A DNA stretch of 64,000 nt from the NCBI RefSeq assembly GCF_000953825.1, contig NZ_BBUL01000091.1, positions 164,514 to 228,513 on the forward strand, given 5' to 3'. The notes beneath the pieces are model-generated. The model saw only the letters and a program-made list of their open reading frames with translations, did no database searches and was not told the DNA's origin. Origin of the DNA: Cellvibrio sp. OA-2007. Its GTDB lineage: Bacteria > Pseudomonadota > Gammaproteobacteria > Pseudomonadales > Cellvibrionaceae. The position numbers were made by a program, and so were the translations under genes. This document shows, piece by piece, positions 43,672 through 54,273 of this stretch. How positions within the stretch are numbered: position 1 is the stretch's first letter; each line of letters opens with the position of its first letter.

Positions 43672-44637
43672 TTAAGCAATCAATGCTTTATAGAGATTGA
43701 ATACCGAGATTACGCTAATCAGTACGCCGACCAATATCAGCAAGGTTCTGGTCGAAAACTTTTTGCACGCATAGGCGGCAAACGGTGCGGCAAACAATCC
43801 GCCGATTACCAAGCCTGCCACTATGTGCCAGATGGTTTCATCCACCAAAATAAACAGCGATGCAGCGCTGGCTAGAGTGAGAAAAAACTCCGCAAAATTC
43901 ACCGAGCCAATCGTAGTGCGCGGGTCGTGCCCTGTACCTACCAAGGTTGTTGTCACCACTGGCCCCCAGCCGCCCCCGCCCGACGAATCCACAAATCCGC
44001 CCAGTAGTGCCAATTTTGCCACGTGTTTGGGTTCGCCTTTGCGCGCGGCTATGTGTTTGCGAAAGGCTTTACTCAACACATAGATGCCCATTAACAATAA
44101 ATACCCGGTGATAAATGGTTTGAGTATTTTGCCATCGATCTGCGTCACTAAAAGTGCGCCGAGCAGGCCGCCGATGATGCCGGGAATTAACAAGCGCAAA
44201 AATAATTTTTTATCGACGTTGCCAAATTTTGCGTGAGAGATCCCCGATACACCGGTAGTAAATACTTCCGCCATGTGCACCGATGCTGTCGCCAGCGCGG
44301 GTGATGCGCCAGTCGCCAACAAAAAACTGGTCGAGGTAATGCCGTAAGCCATGCCCAGTGCGCCGTCGATTGCCTGTGCAATTAAACCCACCAGCAGCGC
44401 GCTCCAAAACATGGAGTCGTTAAGGGTGAGTTCAATGGTGTTAACGCCATCGGACCAGCTATTGCCAAATACTTTGGATATTCCCAACACCACTAAGCCG
44501 ATCAGGGTGAAGGCAGTAAACCAAATCGCGGAGCGAATAATTGGGTGGAGTGGAATGACTTCGATGGGTGGAATACCGAGGCGCTGATGCTCCTCATTGA
44601 TGGGTGTATCGGATAAATCCAGATTGCGAATTTTCAT
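43672..44637 (-). CDS. Sulfite exporter TauE/SafE family protein
   Basis: A 321-residue inner-membrane protein with about eight helices in the TauE/SafE (DUF81) pattern: AQAIDGALGMAYGITSTSFLLATG in the first half and GGFVDSSGGGGWGPVVTTTLVG in the second, the two internal repeats of the family. Members export sulfite, sulfoacetate or related anions; the substrate is not readable here and no sulfur genes are adjacent. It has its own terminator. Confidence 0.88.
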   Translation of the reverse strand: MKIRNLDLSDTPINEEHQRLGIPPIEVIPLHPIIRSAIWFTAFTLIGLVVLGISKVFGNSWSDGVNTIELTLNDSMFWSALLVGLIAQAIDGALGMAYGITSTSFLLATGASPALATASVHMAEVFTTGVSGISHAKFGNVDKKLFLRLLIPGIIGGLLGALLVTQIDGKILKPFITGYLLLMGIYVLSKAFRKHIAARKGEPKHVAKLALLGGFVDSSGGGGWGPVVTTTLVGTGHDPRTTIGSVNFAEFFLTLASAASLFILVDETIWHIVAGLVIGGLFAAPFAAYACKKFSTRTLLILVGVLISVISVFNLYKALIA

Positions 44638-45071
44638 TTTTTCATTTCCGTTGTGATAGTCGCCGGGTGGTGAGTTGGGCGCATCTTAGGGGCAATCTAA
44701 TTGCGGCGGAAATACTGAATGTTTCTTACCTTATAACGAAATTTTTAATGCACATTTTTACTGATGCTTTGGTTTCAGTTGTCACTTATCGCAATTAAGA
44801 GTCATTGTTATTTAAGAAAGGTAAAGTGGTTAAAGCCGCTGCAACTTTAGCGTTATGTTATGGGTCATTCAGTGGCTTGCGCTTGCAGCTTTCACACTTT
44901 TTTCGCGGTGATACATGATTACTTGGTTGTGCAGAAAACCCCGGAGTTGTTCAAGATAGGTTGGAGTGGGTCAAGTAGATTGAGTTTATGAACCGCAATA
45001 GCTTTTTTGTGTTAATTTAATTGGCATGCCACCGGCATGCGGCCCGTAGAATAAACTTTTAGGTGTAATCA
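44638..45071. other. 434-bp intergenic region
   Basis: No gene, tRNA or clear repeat is seen. It is AT-rich and lies between the TauE/SafE gene and the acetyltransferase gene. A small inverted repeat (gcatgccaccggcatgc) at about 45025-45041 may be an operator. Nothing else stands out. Confidence 0.5.
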
Positions 45072-45527
45072 GTGCTCCATTTTATAGATGCCGAGGCAAA
45101 GCATGCCGAACTTCTTCGAGATACGTTAATCGAATCGAAGGGCTATTGGGGTTACTCTCAAGAGCAACTTGAGGAATGGAGATCAAATTTAAAATTTGAT
45201 GAAGAGTATATCGCCCGCAATACAGTCAAACTGATTTTGAATGATGAAGAGGTGATTGGATTTTTCGCCATAGTGAAAGGCGATAGCAATGAGCTTGATC
45301 ACCTGTGGTTATTGCCAAAAGCCATTGGCAAGGGTTTTGGTAATTTGGTGTTTGAGCAAATCCTTTTTGAATGCAGTGCGTTGGAAATATCTAGCTTCTA
45401 CATCATATCTGACCCGGATGCTGAAGGGTTTTATTTAAAGAAAGGCGCATTGAAAGTTGGGGAGGTTTATAGCGAGCCACAGAAAAGAATGTTGCCTAAA
45501 TTAAAGTTCACGAAAATCGGCTTATAG
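45072..45527 (+). CDS. GNAT family N-acetyltransferase
   Basis: A 151-residue GNAT-fold protein: VIGFFAIVKGDSNELDHLWLLPKAIGKGFGNLVFEQIL contains the strand and the acetyl-CoA pyrophosphate loop (KAIGKGFG), followed by YIISDPDAEGFYLKKGALKVG, the typical motif B. The substrate is unknown. The start is GTG at 45072 with AGGTG upstream. Confidence 0.85.
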   Translation: MLHFIDAEAKHAELLRDTLIESKGYWGYSQEQLEEWRSNLKFDEEYIARNTVKLILNDEEVIGFFAIVKGDSNELDHLWLLPKAIGKGFGNLVFEQILFECSALEISSFYIISDPDAEGFYLKKGALKVGEVYSEPQKRMLPKLKFTKIGL

Positions 45528-45682
45528 GTTTAGTAACAACGCACTCTGTTTATATAAGTGGTCAGCTCTGCCAGAAAAACCACCAACGGTAATTACGCTG
45601 ACGCTATCGTGGGAGTAAGTTTTGAATCCATATCTTAAATCACGGAATTTCTAATTAAATTAACATTTACAGGGAAATAAAT

Positions 45683-46132
45683 ATGAAACATGTGTTTTTG
45701 CTCGTAGCGGTATTTGTAATTACATTCCCAGCAGCAGCTAAAGAAAATTCTGACTGGAGCGCTAGCTATGCTGAGCAGGCCGTTGAATATCAGAAAATGA
45801 ATGTTGCACTGCATTGTGGTTACTCTGCAGATAGATGGCATACAGATTATGAAGGGCACAAATTATTTGCAGGGGCACTAGGTAAAGATGCTGCCGATGC
45901 AGAAAACAAGGTTAGAGAAATTGCCATTAGGCAGTGTCGGGATGCGTGGACCTATGCCGAGCAGGGTGTTTTACAGAATCAGGAAAATTTAAATCGAAAT
46001 TGTGGTCTTACGGGGGCTATTTGGCATTCAGATAAAAAGAACCACTTTGCGTGGGCGATGAATCAAACACCTTATATGATTGCGATTCACGACCAAAAAC
46101 GACGCACTCTGCTTGCGCTATGCAACCGCTAG
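45683..46132 (+). CDS. Hypothetical secreted Cys-containing protein
   Basis: A 149-residue protein with a clear signal peptide (KHVFLLVAVFVITFPAAAK). The mature part has repeated Cys positions (ALHCGYSADRWH, IRQCRDAW, NRNCGLTGAIWH, LALCNR); the halves around HCGYSADRWHTD and NCGLTGAIWHSD look like an internal duplication. It is probably a periplasmic, disulfide-bonded protein. No family is recognised. Confidence 0.65.
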   Translation: MKHVFLLVAVFVITFPAAAKENSDWSASYAEQAVEYQKMNVALHCGYSADRWHTDYEGHKLFAGALGKDAADAENKVREIAIRQCRDAWTYAEQGVLQNQENLNRNCGLTGAIWHSDKKNHFAWAMNQTPYMIAIHDQKRRTLLALCNR

Positions 46133-46227
46133 GATGACGGCATCTTATTTTGCTCTGACCAATTGGTGAGGTTCGGTAGCTTGCCTGCGAAGCTCACTCC
46201 ACAATTTGATTGTTAACCAGCGTCCCA

Positions 46228-46268
46228 AAAAAATACGACGGCTTTTTGCAAAGCCGCCGTATTTTTTG
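46228..46268. terminator. Bidirectional hairpin terminator
   Basis: The stem aatacg-a-cggcttt / aaagccg-c-cgtatt with a 4-nt loop has A-runs to the left and T-runs to the right. It lies between the secreted-protein gene and the convergent ychF. Confidence 0.8.
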
Positions 46269-46315
46269 AAACCCTAAAGCCAGTAGTAATTTTCTGGCTT
46301 TATTTGGTTTGGTTG

Positions 46316-47407
46316 TTACACATTAAACAAGAAGTGCATTACATCGCCATCTTTGACGATATATTCTTTACCTTCTTTGCGTGACTTGCCGGCGTTTTTC
46401 GCGCCTTGTTCGCCGTTGTATTGCACGAAGTCTTCGTAAGCAATGGTTTCGGCGCGGATAAAACCTTTTTCAAAGTCGGTGTGAATGACGCCTGCCGCTT
46501 GCGGCGCAGTGGCGCCTACGGGAATGGTCCAGGCGCGCACTTCTTTTACACCGGCGGTGAAATAGGTTTGCAGGCCGAGCAGTTGGTAACCGGCGCGAAT
46601 TACACGATTCAGGCCGGGTTCTTCCATGCCCATTTCATCGAGAAATTCTTTTTTGTCATCGCCTTCGAGTTCGGCGATGTCGGCTTCTAGCTTGTTGCAA
46701 ATCGGCACCACGATCGAGTTTTCTTCTTCGGCAATTTTGCGCACTACATCCAGGTGTGGATTATTTTCAAAGCCATCTTCCGCCACGTTAGCGATGTACA
46801 TGGTCGGTTTGAGCGTGAGCAGGTTGATCTCTTTCAGTAGCGCTTTTTCTTCTTTGTCGAGCGGGAAAGAGCGCAGCGGTTTGGCTTGATCCAAGTGCGG
46901 TTGGATTTTTTCCAGCAGCGCTTTGATCGCCATGGCGTGTTTGTCGCCGCCTTTGGCGGATTTGGCGTAGCGGTTGATGGCTTTGTCTACCGCTTCCAGA
47001 TCGGCGAGGGCGAGTTCAGTATTGATCACTTCAATATCGGCGGCGGGATTAACACCGTTGGCCACGTGAATTACGTTGTCGTCATCAAAGCAGCGCACTA
47101 CGTGGGCGATGGCATCGGTCTCGCGGATGTTGGCGAGAAATTTGTTGCCCAGGCCTTCACCGCGCGAGGCACCGGCAACAATACCGGCGATGTCGATAAA
47201 TTCCATGGTGGTGGCGATAACACGCTCGGGTTTGACGATTTCAGCGAGTTTGTCCTGACGCGGATCGGGTACGGTCACGATGCCGGCGTTGGGTTCAATG
47301 GTGCAGAAGGGGAAGTTTTCGGCGCTGATGCCCGCGTTGGTCAGGGCGTTGAACAGTGTTGATTTGCCGACGTTGGGCAGGCCGACGATGCCGCAATTGA
47401 AACCCAT
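46316..47407 (-). CDS. ychF: Redox-responsive ATPase/GTPase YchF
   Basis: A 363-residue Obg-family P-loop protein, a translation-associated ATPase. The Walker [15 protein letters not shown] is at the N-terminus, with [22 protein letters not shown] (G3 and switch) and a C-terminal TGS-like end ([10 protein letters not shown]). It is co-directional with pth, 124 bp upstream, the conserved pth-ychF order. Confidence 0.96.
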   Translation of the reverse strand: MGFNCGIVGLPNVGKSTLFNALTNAGISAENFPFCTIEPNAGIVTVPDPRQDKLAEIVKPERVIATTMEFIDIAGIVAGASRGEGLGNKFLANIRETDAIAHVVRCFDDDNVIHVANGVNPAADIEVINTELALADLEAVDKAINRYAKSAKGGDKHAMAIKALLEKIQPHLDQAKPLRSFPLDKEEKALLKEINLLTLKPTMYIANVAEDGFENNPHLDVVRKIAEEENSIVVPICNKLEADIAELEGDDKKEFLDEMGMEEPGLNRVIRAGYQLLGLQTYFTAGVKEVRAWTIPVGATAPQAAGVIHTDFEKGFIRAETIAYEDFVQYNGEQGAKNAGKSRKEGKEYIVKDGDVMHFLFNV

Positions 47408-47531
47408 GATGCTATTCCGCTATGAGAAGTATGAAAAATAAGAGGTGAAAATCGAGAGGGCGCGATTATACATGCTCAGCGCCCTTTAGACGAAGTTTGC
47501 GCAATTCGTTACTGCGCGATGTGCCGAATGG

Positions 47532-48125
47532 CTATTTTTTAGGATCGGTATGCAGGTTTTTCATCGCCGTATTCCAGTCGCCTTTAAGGGCATCGGGCAT
47601 GCATTTGATGGCGCGGGCGATGGCGTCATCAGTCAATTCCTGTTCGCTACTGGGTGCGCGCTTTAGTACAAAGTTGGCGACCATCGCCGCGACACCTGGG
47701 TGACCAATACCTAAACGCAGGCGCGGGAAGTTGGGATTGTTGCCGAATGCGGCGATGATATCGCGCAGGCCATTGTGGCCGCCGTGGCCGCCACTCTGTT
47801 TAAAGCGGGCGATACCGGGGGCGAGATCCAGTTCATCGTGGGCGACCAAAATCGCGGCAGGTTCGATCTTAAAAAAGTTGGCCATAGCGCCGACCGACTG
47901 GCCGCTGCGATTCATATAAGTGGTGGGCACTAGCAGGCGCAGGTCGCGGCCTTGATAATTGACTCGCGCAGTCAGGCCGAAATATTTGTTGTCGGGGGCG
48001 AGTGAGGCACCCAGTGAGCGGGCGAAGTCTGCGACAAAATCTTGCCCGGCGTTGTGGCGCGTGCGCTCGTATTCGCTGCCGGGGTTGCCCAGCCCTACAA
48101 TCAATTGAATCTCGGTATTGGCCAT
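47532..48125 (-). CDS. pth: Peptidyl-tRNA hydrolase
   Basis: A 197-residue enzyme that frees tRNA from stalled peptidyl-t[24 protein letters not shown] contains the catalytic His region and substrate Asn, and [17 protein letters not shown] and [25 protein letters not shown] complete the active site. It lies between rplY and ychF as in other gammaproteobacteria. Confidence 0.97.
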   Translation of the reverse strand: MANTEIQLIVGLGNPGSEYERTRHNAGQDFVADFARSLGASLAPDNKYFGLTARVNYQGRDLRLLVPTTYMNRSGQSVGAMANFFKIEPAAILVAHDELDLAPGIARFKQSGGHGGHNGLRDIIAAFGNNPNFPRLRLGIGHPGVAAMVANFVLKRAPSSEQELTDDAIARAIKCMPDALKGDWNTAMKNLHTDPKK

Positions 48126-48200
48126 AACTTGTTTTCACTCATACTTTTTTGCGATTGCGCGCATTGTACCTATCAAATGCTGCGATGAAATGTGCGCCCA

Positions 48201-48235
48201 AAAAAAAGGCCGACTCCGAAGAGTCAGCCCTTTTT
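48201..48235 (-). terminator. Terminator after rplY
   Basis: A hairpin (ggc-c-gactc / gagtc-a-gcc with a cgaa loop) runs into a T-run on the minus strand, about 20 bp past the rplY stop. It separates rplY from pth. Confidence 0.8.
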
Positions 48236-48253
48236 GCAACCGGAAAGAGGCAA

Positions 48254-48868
48254 TTATGCTTCTTCGGTAGTTTCTTCTGCAGCACCTTTTGGCTTTTGAA
48301 TAGTAACAACAGCCAGGTTGTGATCATCACCTTTTTGCAGGTCAGCAGAAACAACGCCGCCAGGCAATTTCAGATCGGTAATGTGCAGAATGCTGCCCAC
48401 TTCCATATTGCCTACATCTACTTCGATGAATTCTGGCAAATGTTGTGGCAAGCAGATTACGTCCAATTGGGTCAGGTTGTGAACCACTTTACCGCCTTGG
48501 ATTTTCACGCCTTTTGAAGTCGCTTCATTGATGAAGTGCAAAGGTACGTGAGTGTGGATCTTGGTTGATTTATCAACGCGCAAGAAGTCCAAGTGCAATA
48601 CCACTGGCTTGGATGGGTGACGTTGTACATCTTTCAGGATTACGTCCTGAGCAGTGCCGTCAACATTCAAGCTGATGATGTGCGAGTAGAATGCTTCGTG
48701 TTCCAAGTGCTTCATCAGCTCATTGGCAGAAACAGAAACGCTAGTTGGGGCTACAGTGCCGCCGTAAATTACAGCAGGAACTTGAGCTGCCAAACGACGT
48801 AGGCGGCGGCTCGCACCTTTCCCTAAATCGTTACGGGCTGTTGCATCTAATTTAAAGTCTTCAGACAT
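48254..48868 (-). CDS. rplY: 50S ribosomal protein L25/general stress protein Ctc
   Basis: A 204-residue L25 of the long Ctc type: an N-terminal 5S-rRNA-binding domain (ARNDLGKGASRRLRRLAAQVPAVIYGG) and a C-terminal TL5-like beta domain (VPLHFINEATSKGVKIQGGKV). The tail is Glu- and Ala-rich. It lies downstream of prs on the same strand. Confidence 0.95.
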   Translation of the reverse strand: MSEDFKLDATARNDLGKGASRRLRRLAAQVPAVIYGGTVAPTSVSVSANELMKHLEHEAFYSHIISLNVDGTAQDVILKDVQRHPSKPVVLHLDFLRVDKSTKIHTHVPLHFINEATSKGVKIQGGKVVHNLTQLDVICLPQHLPEFIEVDVGNMEVGSILHITDLKLPGGVVSADLQKGDDHNLAVVTIQKPKGAAEETTEEA

Positions 48869-48973
48869 TTTATCGTCCTCAATTTTCCATTCAGATCCGC
48901 GACCAGAACCTGATGGGTTTCAGTGACCACTGTGCAGAATGCGCAGTGGCAGTTTACCGAGTGTAATGCTCTA

Positions 48974-49915
48974 TTAGCGGAACATTGCACTCAGGGATTC
49001 TTCATTGCTCAGGCGACGCATAGCTTCGGCGAGCATTCTTGATAGGGTCAGGCTGCGAATGCGCGAGCAATTTTTTGCCGCTTCGCTGAGCGGGATGGAG
49101 TCGGCGACAACCAACTGATCCAGCTCGGAATTGTTCAGATTTTCTATCGCCTTGCCCGATAACACCGGGTGAGTACAGTAGGCGATCACTTTTTTCGCGC
49201 CTTGGGCTTTAAGGGCTTTGGCGGCGCTGCACAGGGTGCCAGCGGTATCGATAATGTCATCCACCAGCAGGCAGGTGCGACCTTCCACTTCACCGATAAT
49301 GTGCATCACTTCCGCAACGTTGGCGCGCGGGCGGCGTTTATCGATAATCGCCAGATCAATGCCCAATTGTTTGGCTACCGCACGGGCGCGCACTACGCCG
49401 CCTATGTCGGGTGATACCACAATCAGGTCTTCAAATTTTTGTTGTTCAATGTCTTCCAGCAATACTGGCGAACCGTAGACGTTATCCACCGGCACATCAA
49501 AGAAGCCTTGAATCTGTTCCGCGTGCAGGTCAACGGTAAGTACGCGGTCAACACCAACACCGACCATCATATCGGCCACTACTTTTGCCGTGATTGGCAC
49601 ACGAGCAGAGCGCACGCGGCGATCCTGACGGGCGTAACCGAAGTAGGGTACTACCGCAGTGATGCGACCGGCAGACGCGCGACGCAGCGCATCGACCATG
49701 ACAATTAATTCCATCAGGTTGTCATTGGTGGGGGCGCAGGTGGGCTGCACTACAAACACATCGCGACCGCGCACGTTATCGTGCAGTTCTACGGCGATTT
49801 CGCCGTCAGAAAATTGCGAAACAGAAACATTGCCGAGTGGCATACCCAGGTGATCCACAATTTTTTGTGCGAGATCCGGGTTTGCGTTGCCGGTAAAGAC
49901 CATTAAGTCAGTCAC
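48974..49915 (-). CDS. prs: Ribose-phosphate pyrophosphokinase
   Basis: A 313-residue PRPP synthase. [30 protein letters not shown] (ATP-binding loop), [13 protein letters not shown] and the PRPP loop [12 protein letters not shown] are all intact. It supplies PRPP for nucleotide, histidine and NAD synthesis. It follows tRNA-Gln and ispE in the conserved order. Confidence 0.97.
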   Translation of the reverse strand: MTDLMVFTGNANPDLAQKIVDHLGMPLGNVSVSQFSDGEIAVELHDNVRGRDVFVVQPTCAPTNDNLMELIVMVDALRRASAGRITAVVPYFGYARQDRRVRSARVPITAKVVADMMVGVGVDRVLTVDLHAEQIQGFFDVPVDNVYGSPVLLEDIEQQKFEDLIVVSPDIGGVVRARAVAKQLGIDLAIIDKRRPRANVAEVMHIIGEVEGRTCLLVDDIIDTAGTLCSAAKALKAQGAKKVIAYCTHPVLSGKAIENLNNSELDQLVVADSIPLSEAAKNCSRIRSLTLSRMLAEAMRRLSNEESLSAMFR

Positions 49916-50141
49916 GTCAGATACCTTTTGGTGATGGCTGGGGTGATTGCAGGTGGTAAAAAGCCAGAGCCGATATTGTCTGTCTGCGCAAAGCAGTGTT
50001 TTTTACCCTAGGAAATTTCGGGCTGGAGCGCAGATTCAGCAGTATCAAAAGGGAATTAATCAGAATGGTCATCGTTTAGGGTTCGTGTTAGTGGTGCGAA
50101 TTAAATGGTGAACACACCTGAAACAATGACTTAAAAATAGA

Positions 50142-50216
50142 TGGCAGGGGCGGAAGGACTCGAACCTACGAATGGCGGGATCAAAACCCGCTGCCTTACC
50201 ACTTGGCGACGCCCCT
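50142..50216 (-). tRNA. tRNA-Gln (TTG)
   Basis: A 75-nt cloverleaf on the minus strand with encoded CCA. The acceptor stem AGGGGCG / CGCCCCT has 7 pairs, the anticodon arm is CGGGT-TTTGAT-type loop with TTG, and the T-loop is TTCGAGT. It closely matches bacterial tRNA-Gln, and its position between ispE and prs is conserved in gammaproteobacteria. Confidence 0.92.
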
Positions 50217-50241
50217 ATTGTGTTTAAAACACAGTTCTTGA

Positions 50242-51087
50242 TTAGTCTGACGGAAGGAAGTTGTAGAGCGGTGATTGGTTTACACCTTGTGCTACAAAAC
50301 CGGGTAGATTGTTGGGCAATTTTGCCTGCACCTTAAGTGCTTCTTCTACCGACTCAAAGCTTGCAAATACGCAGGCTCCGGTTCCCGTCATTCGTGCGTT
50401 GCGATCAAATTTCTGTAACCAGATGAGTGCGTTATCAACTTGCGGATAGAGCTTTCTCACCAAGGCTTCGCAGTCATTTTTACCGCCCCGCTCAAGGAAG
50501 GCCGCCACTTTAATGGCCGAAGTATCTCTTGTCAAATCTTTGTTAGAAAAAATTTCAGCAGTGGATACGTGACAATCAGGTTGTATAACCAAAAACCATT
50601 TTGGCGACATTTTGATAGCTTCCAGCGCCTCCCCGACACCTTCTGCCCAAGCGGTTTGGGCGTTTATAAACACGGGTACGTCGGCGCCGAGTTGCAATCC
50701 GATCATTTGCAGTTGATTTTTGCTCAGGCCGCAGCCCCATAAATGGTTGAGGGCGACCAGAGTTGTTGCGGCATTGCTGCTGCCGCCCCCTATGCCACCG
50801 CCCATCGGCAAGCGTTTTTCCAGTTGGATATCTACACCCGCTGCGGAAGCTTTGTAGGGTTCCAGTGCGCGCATCGCTTTGATAATCAGATTTTGCTCAA
50901 AGCCGACACCGGGTAATTCCGGCGCAAGCGTGATTTGACCATCGCTGCGGGTAGTAAAGGTGAGGGTATCGCCGTAATCCAGCAATTGAAAAAGGGTTTG
51001 CAGATTGTGGTAGCCGTCCGGGCGGCGCCCGGTGATGTGCAAAAACAAATTGAGTTTGGCGGGTGAGAGTAAGGTCAGGCTGGTCAT
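50242..51087 (-). CDS. ispE: 4-diphosphocytidyl-2-C-methylerythritol kinase
   Basis: A 281-residue GHMP kinase of the MEP isoprenoid pathway, phosphorylating CDP-methylerythritol. [20 protein letters not shown] and the ATP loop [17 protein letters not shown] are visible, with [11 protein letters not shown] at the end. The ATG at 51087 overlaps the lolB stop by 4 bp; the longer frame to 51117 is inside lolB and not family-like. Confidence 0.96.
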   Translation of the reverse strand: MTSLTLLSPAKLNLFLHITGRRPDGYHNLQTLFQLLDYGDTLTFTTRSDGQITLAPELPGVGFEQNLIIKAMRALEPYKASAAGVDIQLEKRLPMGGGIGGGSSNAATTLVALNHLWGCGLSKNQLQMIGLQLGADVPVFINAQTAWAEGVGEALEAIKMSPKWFLVIQPDCHVSTAEIFSNKDLTRDTSAIKVAAFLERGGKNDCEALVRKLYPQVDNALIWLQKFDRNARMTGTGACVFASFESVEEALKVQAKLPNNLPGFVAQGVNQSPLYNFLPSD

Positions 51088-51704
51088 TGGTTTGTATCCT
51101 GCGCCCCCAAGTGCCAATCGCGAATCACCAGTATCAAACGTACATCCTCAAATTCAGCAGTGATTTTTCCTGGCAGTGGCAAAATAACGCCATTGAAGGT
51201 GTGATCGCGGTAGTTGCTGTAATTAATACTCCAGCCGCCTTGAATCAATTGGGCGATCAGGCCGCTTTCGTTCTGTTGCAGATGAGTGATGCGCAATTTG
51301 GGCGCGGGCACACCGCGTACCCAATAGGCAAGCTGGGCGACCGGTAGGGTCCAGCCAGCCGTTTTTTTGATTAAGGCCTCGGCGGTTTTGGCTTCTTGCG
51401 CCGGTTCGCCGCTTTGTTCAAGGCGCACCTTTTCCGGCGTGCCAGTGAGAATCATGCTTTTTTGTCCGAGCGGGCCGCTGAGGTTGATCTGGTAGTGGGC
51501 GAGTTGTTGCACCCATTTGACGCTCGCGCTACCGCTGTCGTCTGCAGTGCGGATGCCCAATTTGCCGCTCAGTTGCCAGTCGTTAATTGCTTGCAGTTGA
51601 CGCTGATGCTCAATCACATCCTCTGGCGGTGTCAGTGAGCCGCGATGGACGCAGCCGCTAATGAATAGCAGTGATAAAAGTAACAGTAGGCTGCGTTGCA
51701 TCAT
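51084..51704 (-). CDS. lolB: Outer-membrane lipoprotein receptor LolB
   Basis: A 206-residue lipoprotein with the lipobox FISGC near residue 18, so it is itself anchored in the outer membrane. It receives lipoproteins from LolA and inserts them. The mature part has the LolB strands [22 protein letters not shown] and [17 protein letters not shown]. It overlaps the TPR gene upstream by 4 bp and ispE downstream by 4 bp. Confidence 0.93.
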   Translation of the reverse strand: MMQRSLLLLLSLLFISGCVHRGSLTPPEDVIEHQRQLQAINDWQLSGKLGIRTADDSGSASVKWVQQLAHYQINLSGPLGQKSMILTGTPEKVRLEQSGEPAQEAKTAEALIKKTAGWTLPVAQLAYWVRGVPAPKLRITHLQQNESGLIAQLIQGGWSINYSNYRDHTFNGVILPLPGKITAEFEDVRLILVIRDWHLGAQDTNQ

Positions 51705-53419
51705 AAATCGGCCTTGAGGCGATTGAGTGTTTCTTGAATGACTGGATCATTGGGGGCGTGTTTTATGCCCTCTTGCCAGACTTGGCGGGCCTCCGCTTTG
51801 TTACCCAATTGCCACAAAATTTCACCCAGGTGAGCGCTGATTTCGGCGTTGGGGCCAGCGGCATAAGCCTTGCGTAACAGGGGTAACGCCTCGGCGTATT
51901 TGCCGGTGCGGTAGTGCAGCCAGCCCATCGAGTCGAGAATGGCTGGGTCGTTTGGCTGCAGTTGCATGGCTTTTTCCAGCAGGCTGCGCGCTTCGGCAAA
52001 ACGCTGGGTGCGGTCTGCCAATATATAGCCCAGCGAGTTGAGTGCGGCGGCATTGTCGGGTTGCTGTTTTAATATCTGGCGCAGATCGCGCTCGGCGGCG
52101 GCGATGCGGTCGCGCTGGTGATTGAGCATGGCGCGGGCAAACAGCAAGCGGGTGCTGGTGGCAAAATTGGCGAGCCCCTCGCTAAACACACTATCGGCTT
52201 GGGGCAGATGATTGTGCTTTATCAGGGTTTGACCGTGCAGTACGTAGAGCACTTCGCCCTGCTCGGGGAAGCGCAGGCGCAGGCGATTCATGTGTTGCTG
52301 GGCGCTGAGAAAATCTTGCTGGCGCACGAAAATATCCAGCAGGCTGATGGTCGCCGGCAGAAAATCATTGCCGCTTTCCACCTGCAAGTAGTGAATGATG
52401 GCCTCTGGTAGATCGTGCTGCGCCTCAGCCATGCGCCCTAAATAATAATGCGCAGTGGAAATATGCAGGTCGCGATCCAGCAGCGATTCAAATGACTTGT
52501 GTGCGGTTTCCAGATCTTTGCGTTCCAGTGCGATTATCCCGAGTGACAGGAGCAGGTCGCCATTGTCGGGCAGCTGTTGGGTGAGGATTGTAAATTGCTC
52601 CTGCGCCAGCGCCATATCGTAATGGGTCAGAATACGGGCGTACTGTTGGCGTAGGCTGGTGTTGTCAGGGTAGAACTCCAGCAGATTGGCCATTTTGGCA
52701 ATCGCCTCCTGATCGCGCTTCATCTGGTGTAGCAAGTTGGCTTCAAGAATGGCGGCCGGAATACTGCGCGGATGTATTTTGAGTGTCTGCTGGACTAGAT
52801 CCATAGCCTCGTCGTATTTGCCCTGCTGTTGTAGCAGTATTCCCATGCCGACCATAAGCTGCTCATCTTCTGGATGGCGTTGCCGTTGGGTCACAAAATC
52901 ATTGAGCAGTGCGGCTCGCTCTGCCTCCCTGAGGCTGACGGCATTGGCGGCAATGTTCTGGAATAGCGGCTCCCCACCTTCATCCAGCAAGCGGCGCGAA
53001 TACTCAAATGCCTCGCGCAGTTGGCCGGTTTGCATATAGGCCATAGAGGTATTGGCCAGGGCATCTTTATCGTAGGGTGCGGCTTGAACCCAGATGCGCG
53101 CCATTTCCAGTGCTGCTGGGTTGTCGCCCAGGTAGCGCGCAATCATGGTGGCGCGCTCGGCAATCTGCGGGTCGCGGGTTTCGCGCGCCTGCTGCACATA
53201 ATTGCTCAGGGCGACATCATATTGCGCGCGGCTTCCGGCGATTTCTGCGGCAAGCAATGAGTAAAGTGTTTCTGTCGGAAAAGGTTTGCTTGGGGTTTGG
53301 ATCAGTATTTCCGGCTGGGGTTCGGGTGCCGCAACCGTGCGAGCTGATTGCAGGCTGCAACCACTCAATACCCAGTAAAGGGTCATGCTCGACAGAATAA
53401 TTGGGCGGTGTTTGATCAT
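51701..53419 (-). CDS. TPR-repeat lipoprotein
   Basis: A 572-residue protein. The start at 53419 (MIKHRPIILSSM) gives a lipoprotein signal with lipobox LSGC; the frame is open 78 codons further but that part is not exported-protein-like. The mature protein is a series of TPR motifs, for example EARSLLEKAMQLQPNDPAILDSMGWLHYRTGKYAEAL. Homologues sit immediately upstream of lolB in pseudomonads; the exact function is not established, but it is likely an outer-membrane scaffold. Confidence 0.85.
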   Translation of the reverse strand: MIKHRPIILSSMTLYWVLSGCSLQSARTVAAPEPQPEILIQTPSKPFPTETLYSLLAAEIAGSRAQYDVALSNYVQQARETRDPQIAERATMIARYLGDNPAALEMARIWVQAAPYDKDALANTSMAYMQTGQLREAFEYSRRLLDEGGEPLFQNIAANAVSLREAERAALLNDFVTQRQRHPEDEQLMVGMGILLQQQGKYDEAMDLVQQTLKIHPRSIPAAILEANLLHQMKRDQEAIAKMANLLEFYPDNTSLRQQYARILTHYDMALAQEQFTILTQQLPDNGDLLLSLGIIALERKDLETAHKSFESLLDRDLHISTAHYYLGRMAEAQHDLPEAIIHYLQVESGNDFLPATISLLDIFVRQQDFLSAQQHMNRLRLRFPEQGEVLYVLHGQTLIKHNHLPQADSVFSEGLANFATSTRLLFARAMLNHQRDRIAAAERDLRQILKQQPDNAAALNSLGYILADRTQRFAEARSLLEKAMQLQPNDPAILDSMGWLHYRTGKYAEALPLLRKAYAAGPNAEISAHLGEILWQLGNKAEARQVWQEGIKHAPNDPVIQETLNRLKADL

Positions 53420-53561
53420 GCGTGACCAGTAATGGAGCGGATGAGTGAGCGCAAACCAGGTCGCGCGGCCGGACATCATAAACGTGAAGTTGAATGATAA
53501 AAAGTGCGTTTTGGTAATGCTGTGAAAAGATCCCGTCATCACCCATGTAGATGTATGCTGG

Positions 53562-54095
53562 TTAAAGCCCGGTGCGCCGCGCCAGTGCTGGGCGGGTATC
53601 GATAAGCCGGCGGGTTTCAAGAAAGGTCTGTTGGATGAGGTAGGCATCGCCACTGGCGCGATGGCGTTTGATATCGAGGCGCTTTTCCAGCTTGTGTTTG
53701 GTTTTATCCCACAGTAGCAATTGTGCCTCGGTGGCGATTATTTCGATGGGGCTAAGGTGAAAGCTCGGGTTCATTCGTGCGGCAAAAAACAAGCGGCTGA
53801 GCCAGGGGCTATCGTGGGTCCAGGCATCGCTGTAAGCGGTTATCTCGCCGAGGAATTCGTTCAGTTCGGTGCAGATTTCTCGCGGCGATCTGCCGCGATT
53901 TTCGATGAGTTTGCGGGTAATGCCGTGAATTGCCTGGGCACTGTCGCTCCAGTGATCCCATTCGGGTTGTGGTGCGATTAGTGCGCAGTAGCGCTCTCCA
54001 TTGGTTTTGACCACACCGATTTCAATCGGGTAGCTGCGCGAACCAAAGCCTGAGGCTTCAATGTCAATAATGGTCGGGTTGTACGGTCTTCGCAT
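53562..54095 (-). CDS. DnaQ-like 3'-5' exonuclease family protein
   Basis: A 177-residue RNase H-fold protein. The exonuclease I motif appears as IIDIEASGFG, and the later HRASGDAYLIQQTF supplies the ExoIII-type His and Asp. The central AYSDAWTHDSPWL provides the ExoII-type Asp. It is probably a DEDDh nuclease; the substrate is unknown. It is divergent from hemA. Confidence 0.8.
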   Translation of the reverse strand: MRRPYNPTIIDIEASGFGSRSYPIEIGVVKTNGERYCALIAPQPEWDHWSDSAQAIHGITRKLIENRGRSPREICTELNEFLGEITAYSDAWTHDSPWLSRLFFAARMNPSFHLSPIEIIATEAQLLLWDKTKHKLEKRLDIKRHRASGDAYLIQQTFLETRRLIDTRPALARRTGL

Positions 54096-54273
54096 TGAGC
54101 AGCTCCAAATTGCATCTGTGGTTGAGTATAGATGGTGATGTTCGGGGCGATGAATCGGCTTAATAGCACCCCTTTATTGCAGGATTAGGAACTTGCCTCT
54201 TGTCACGCTCCCTCTGTGACCGGACAATACCGCCCTTCGGCATACGCTCCCCCTAAAACAATTAGTCCGACAC

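Noticed and set aside
44841..44860. gcaactttagcgttatgtta, resembling an integron attC end
   Set aside because: No matching second arm or cassette-like spacing was found around the following genes, and no integrase is in the window.
53420..53653. N-terminal extension of the TPR lipoprotein
   Set aside because: It would bury the lipoprotein signal inside the chain; the start at 53419 gives a proper lipobox.
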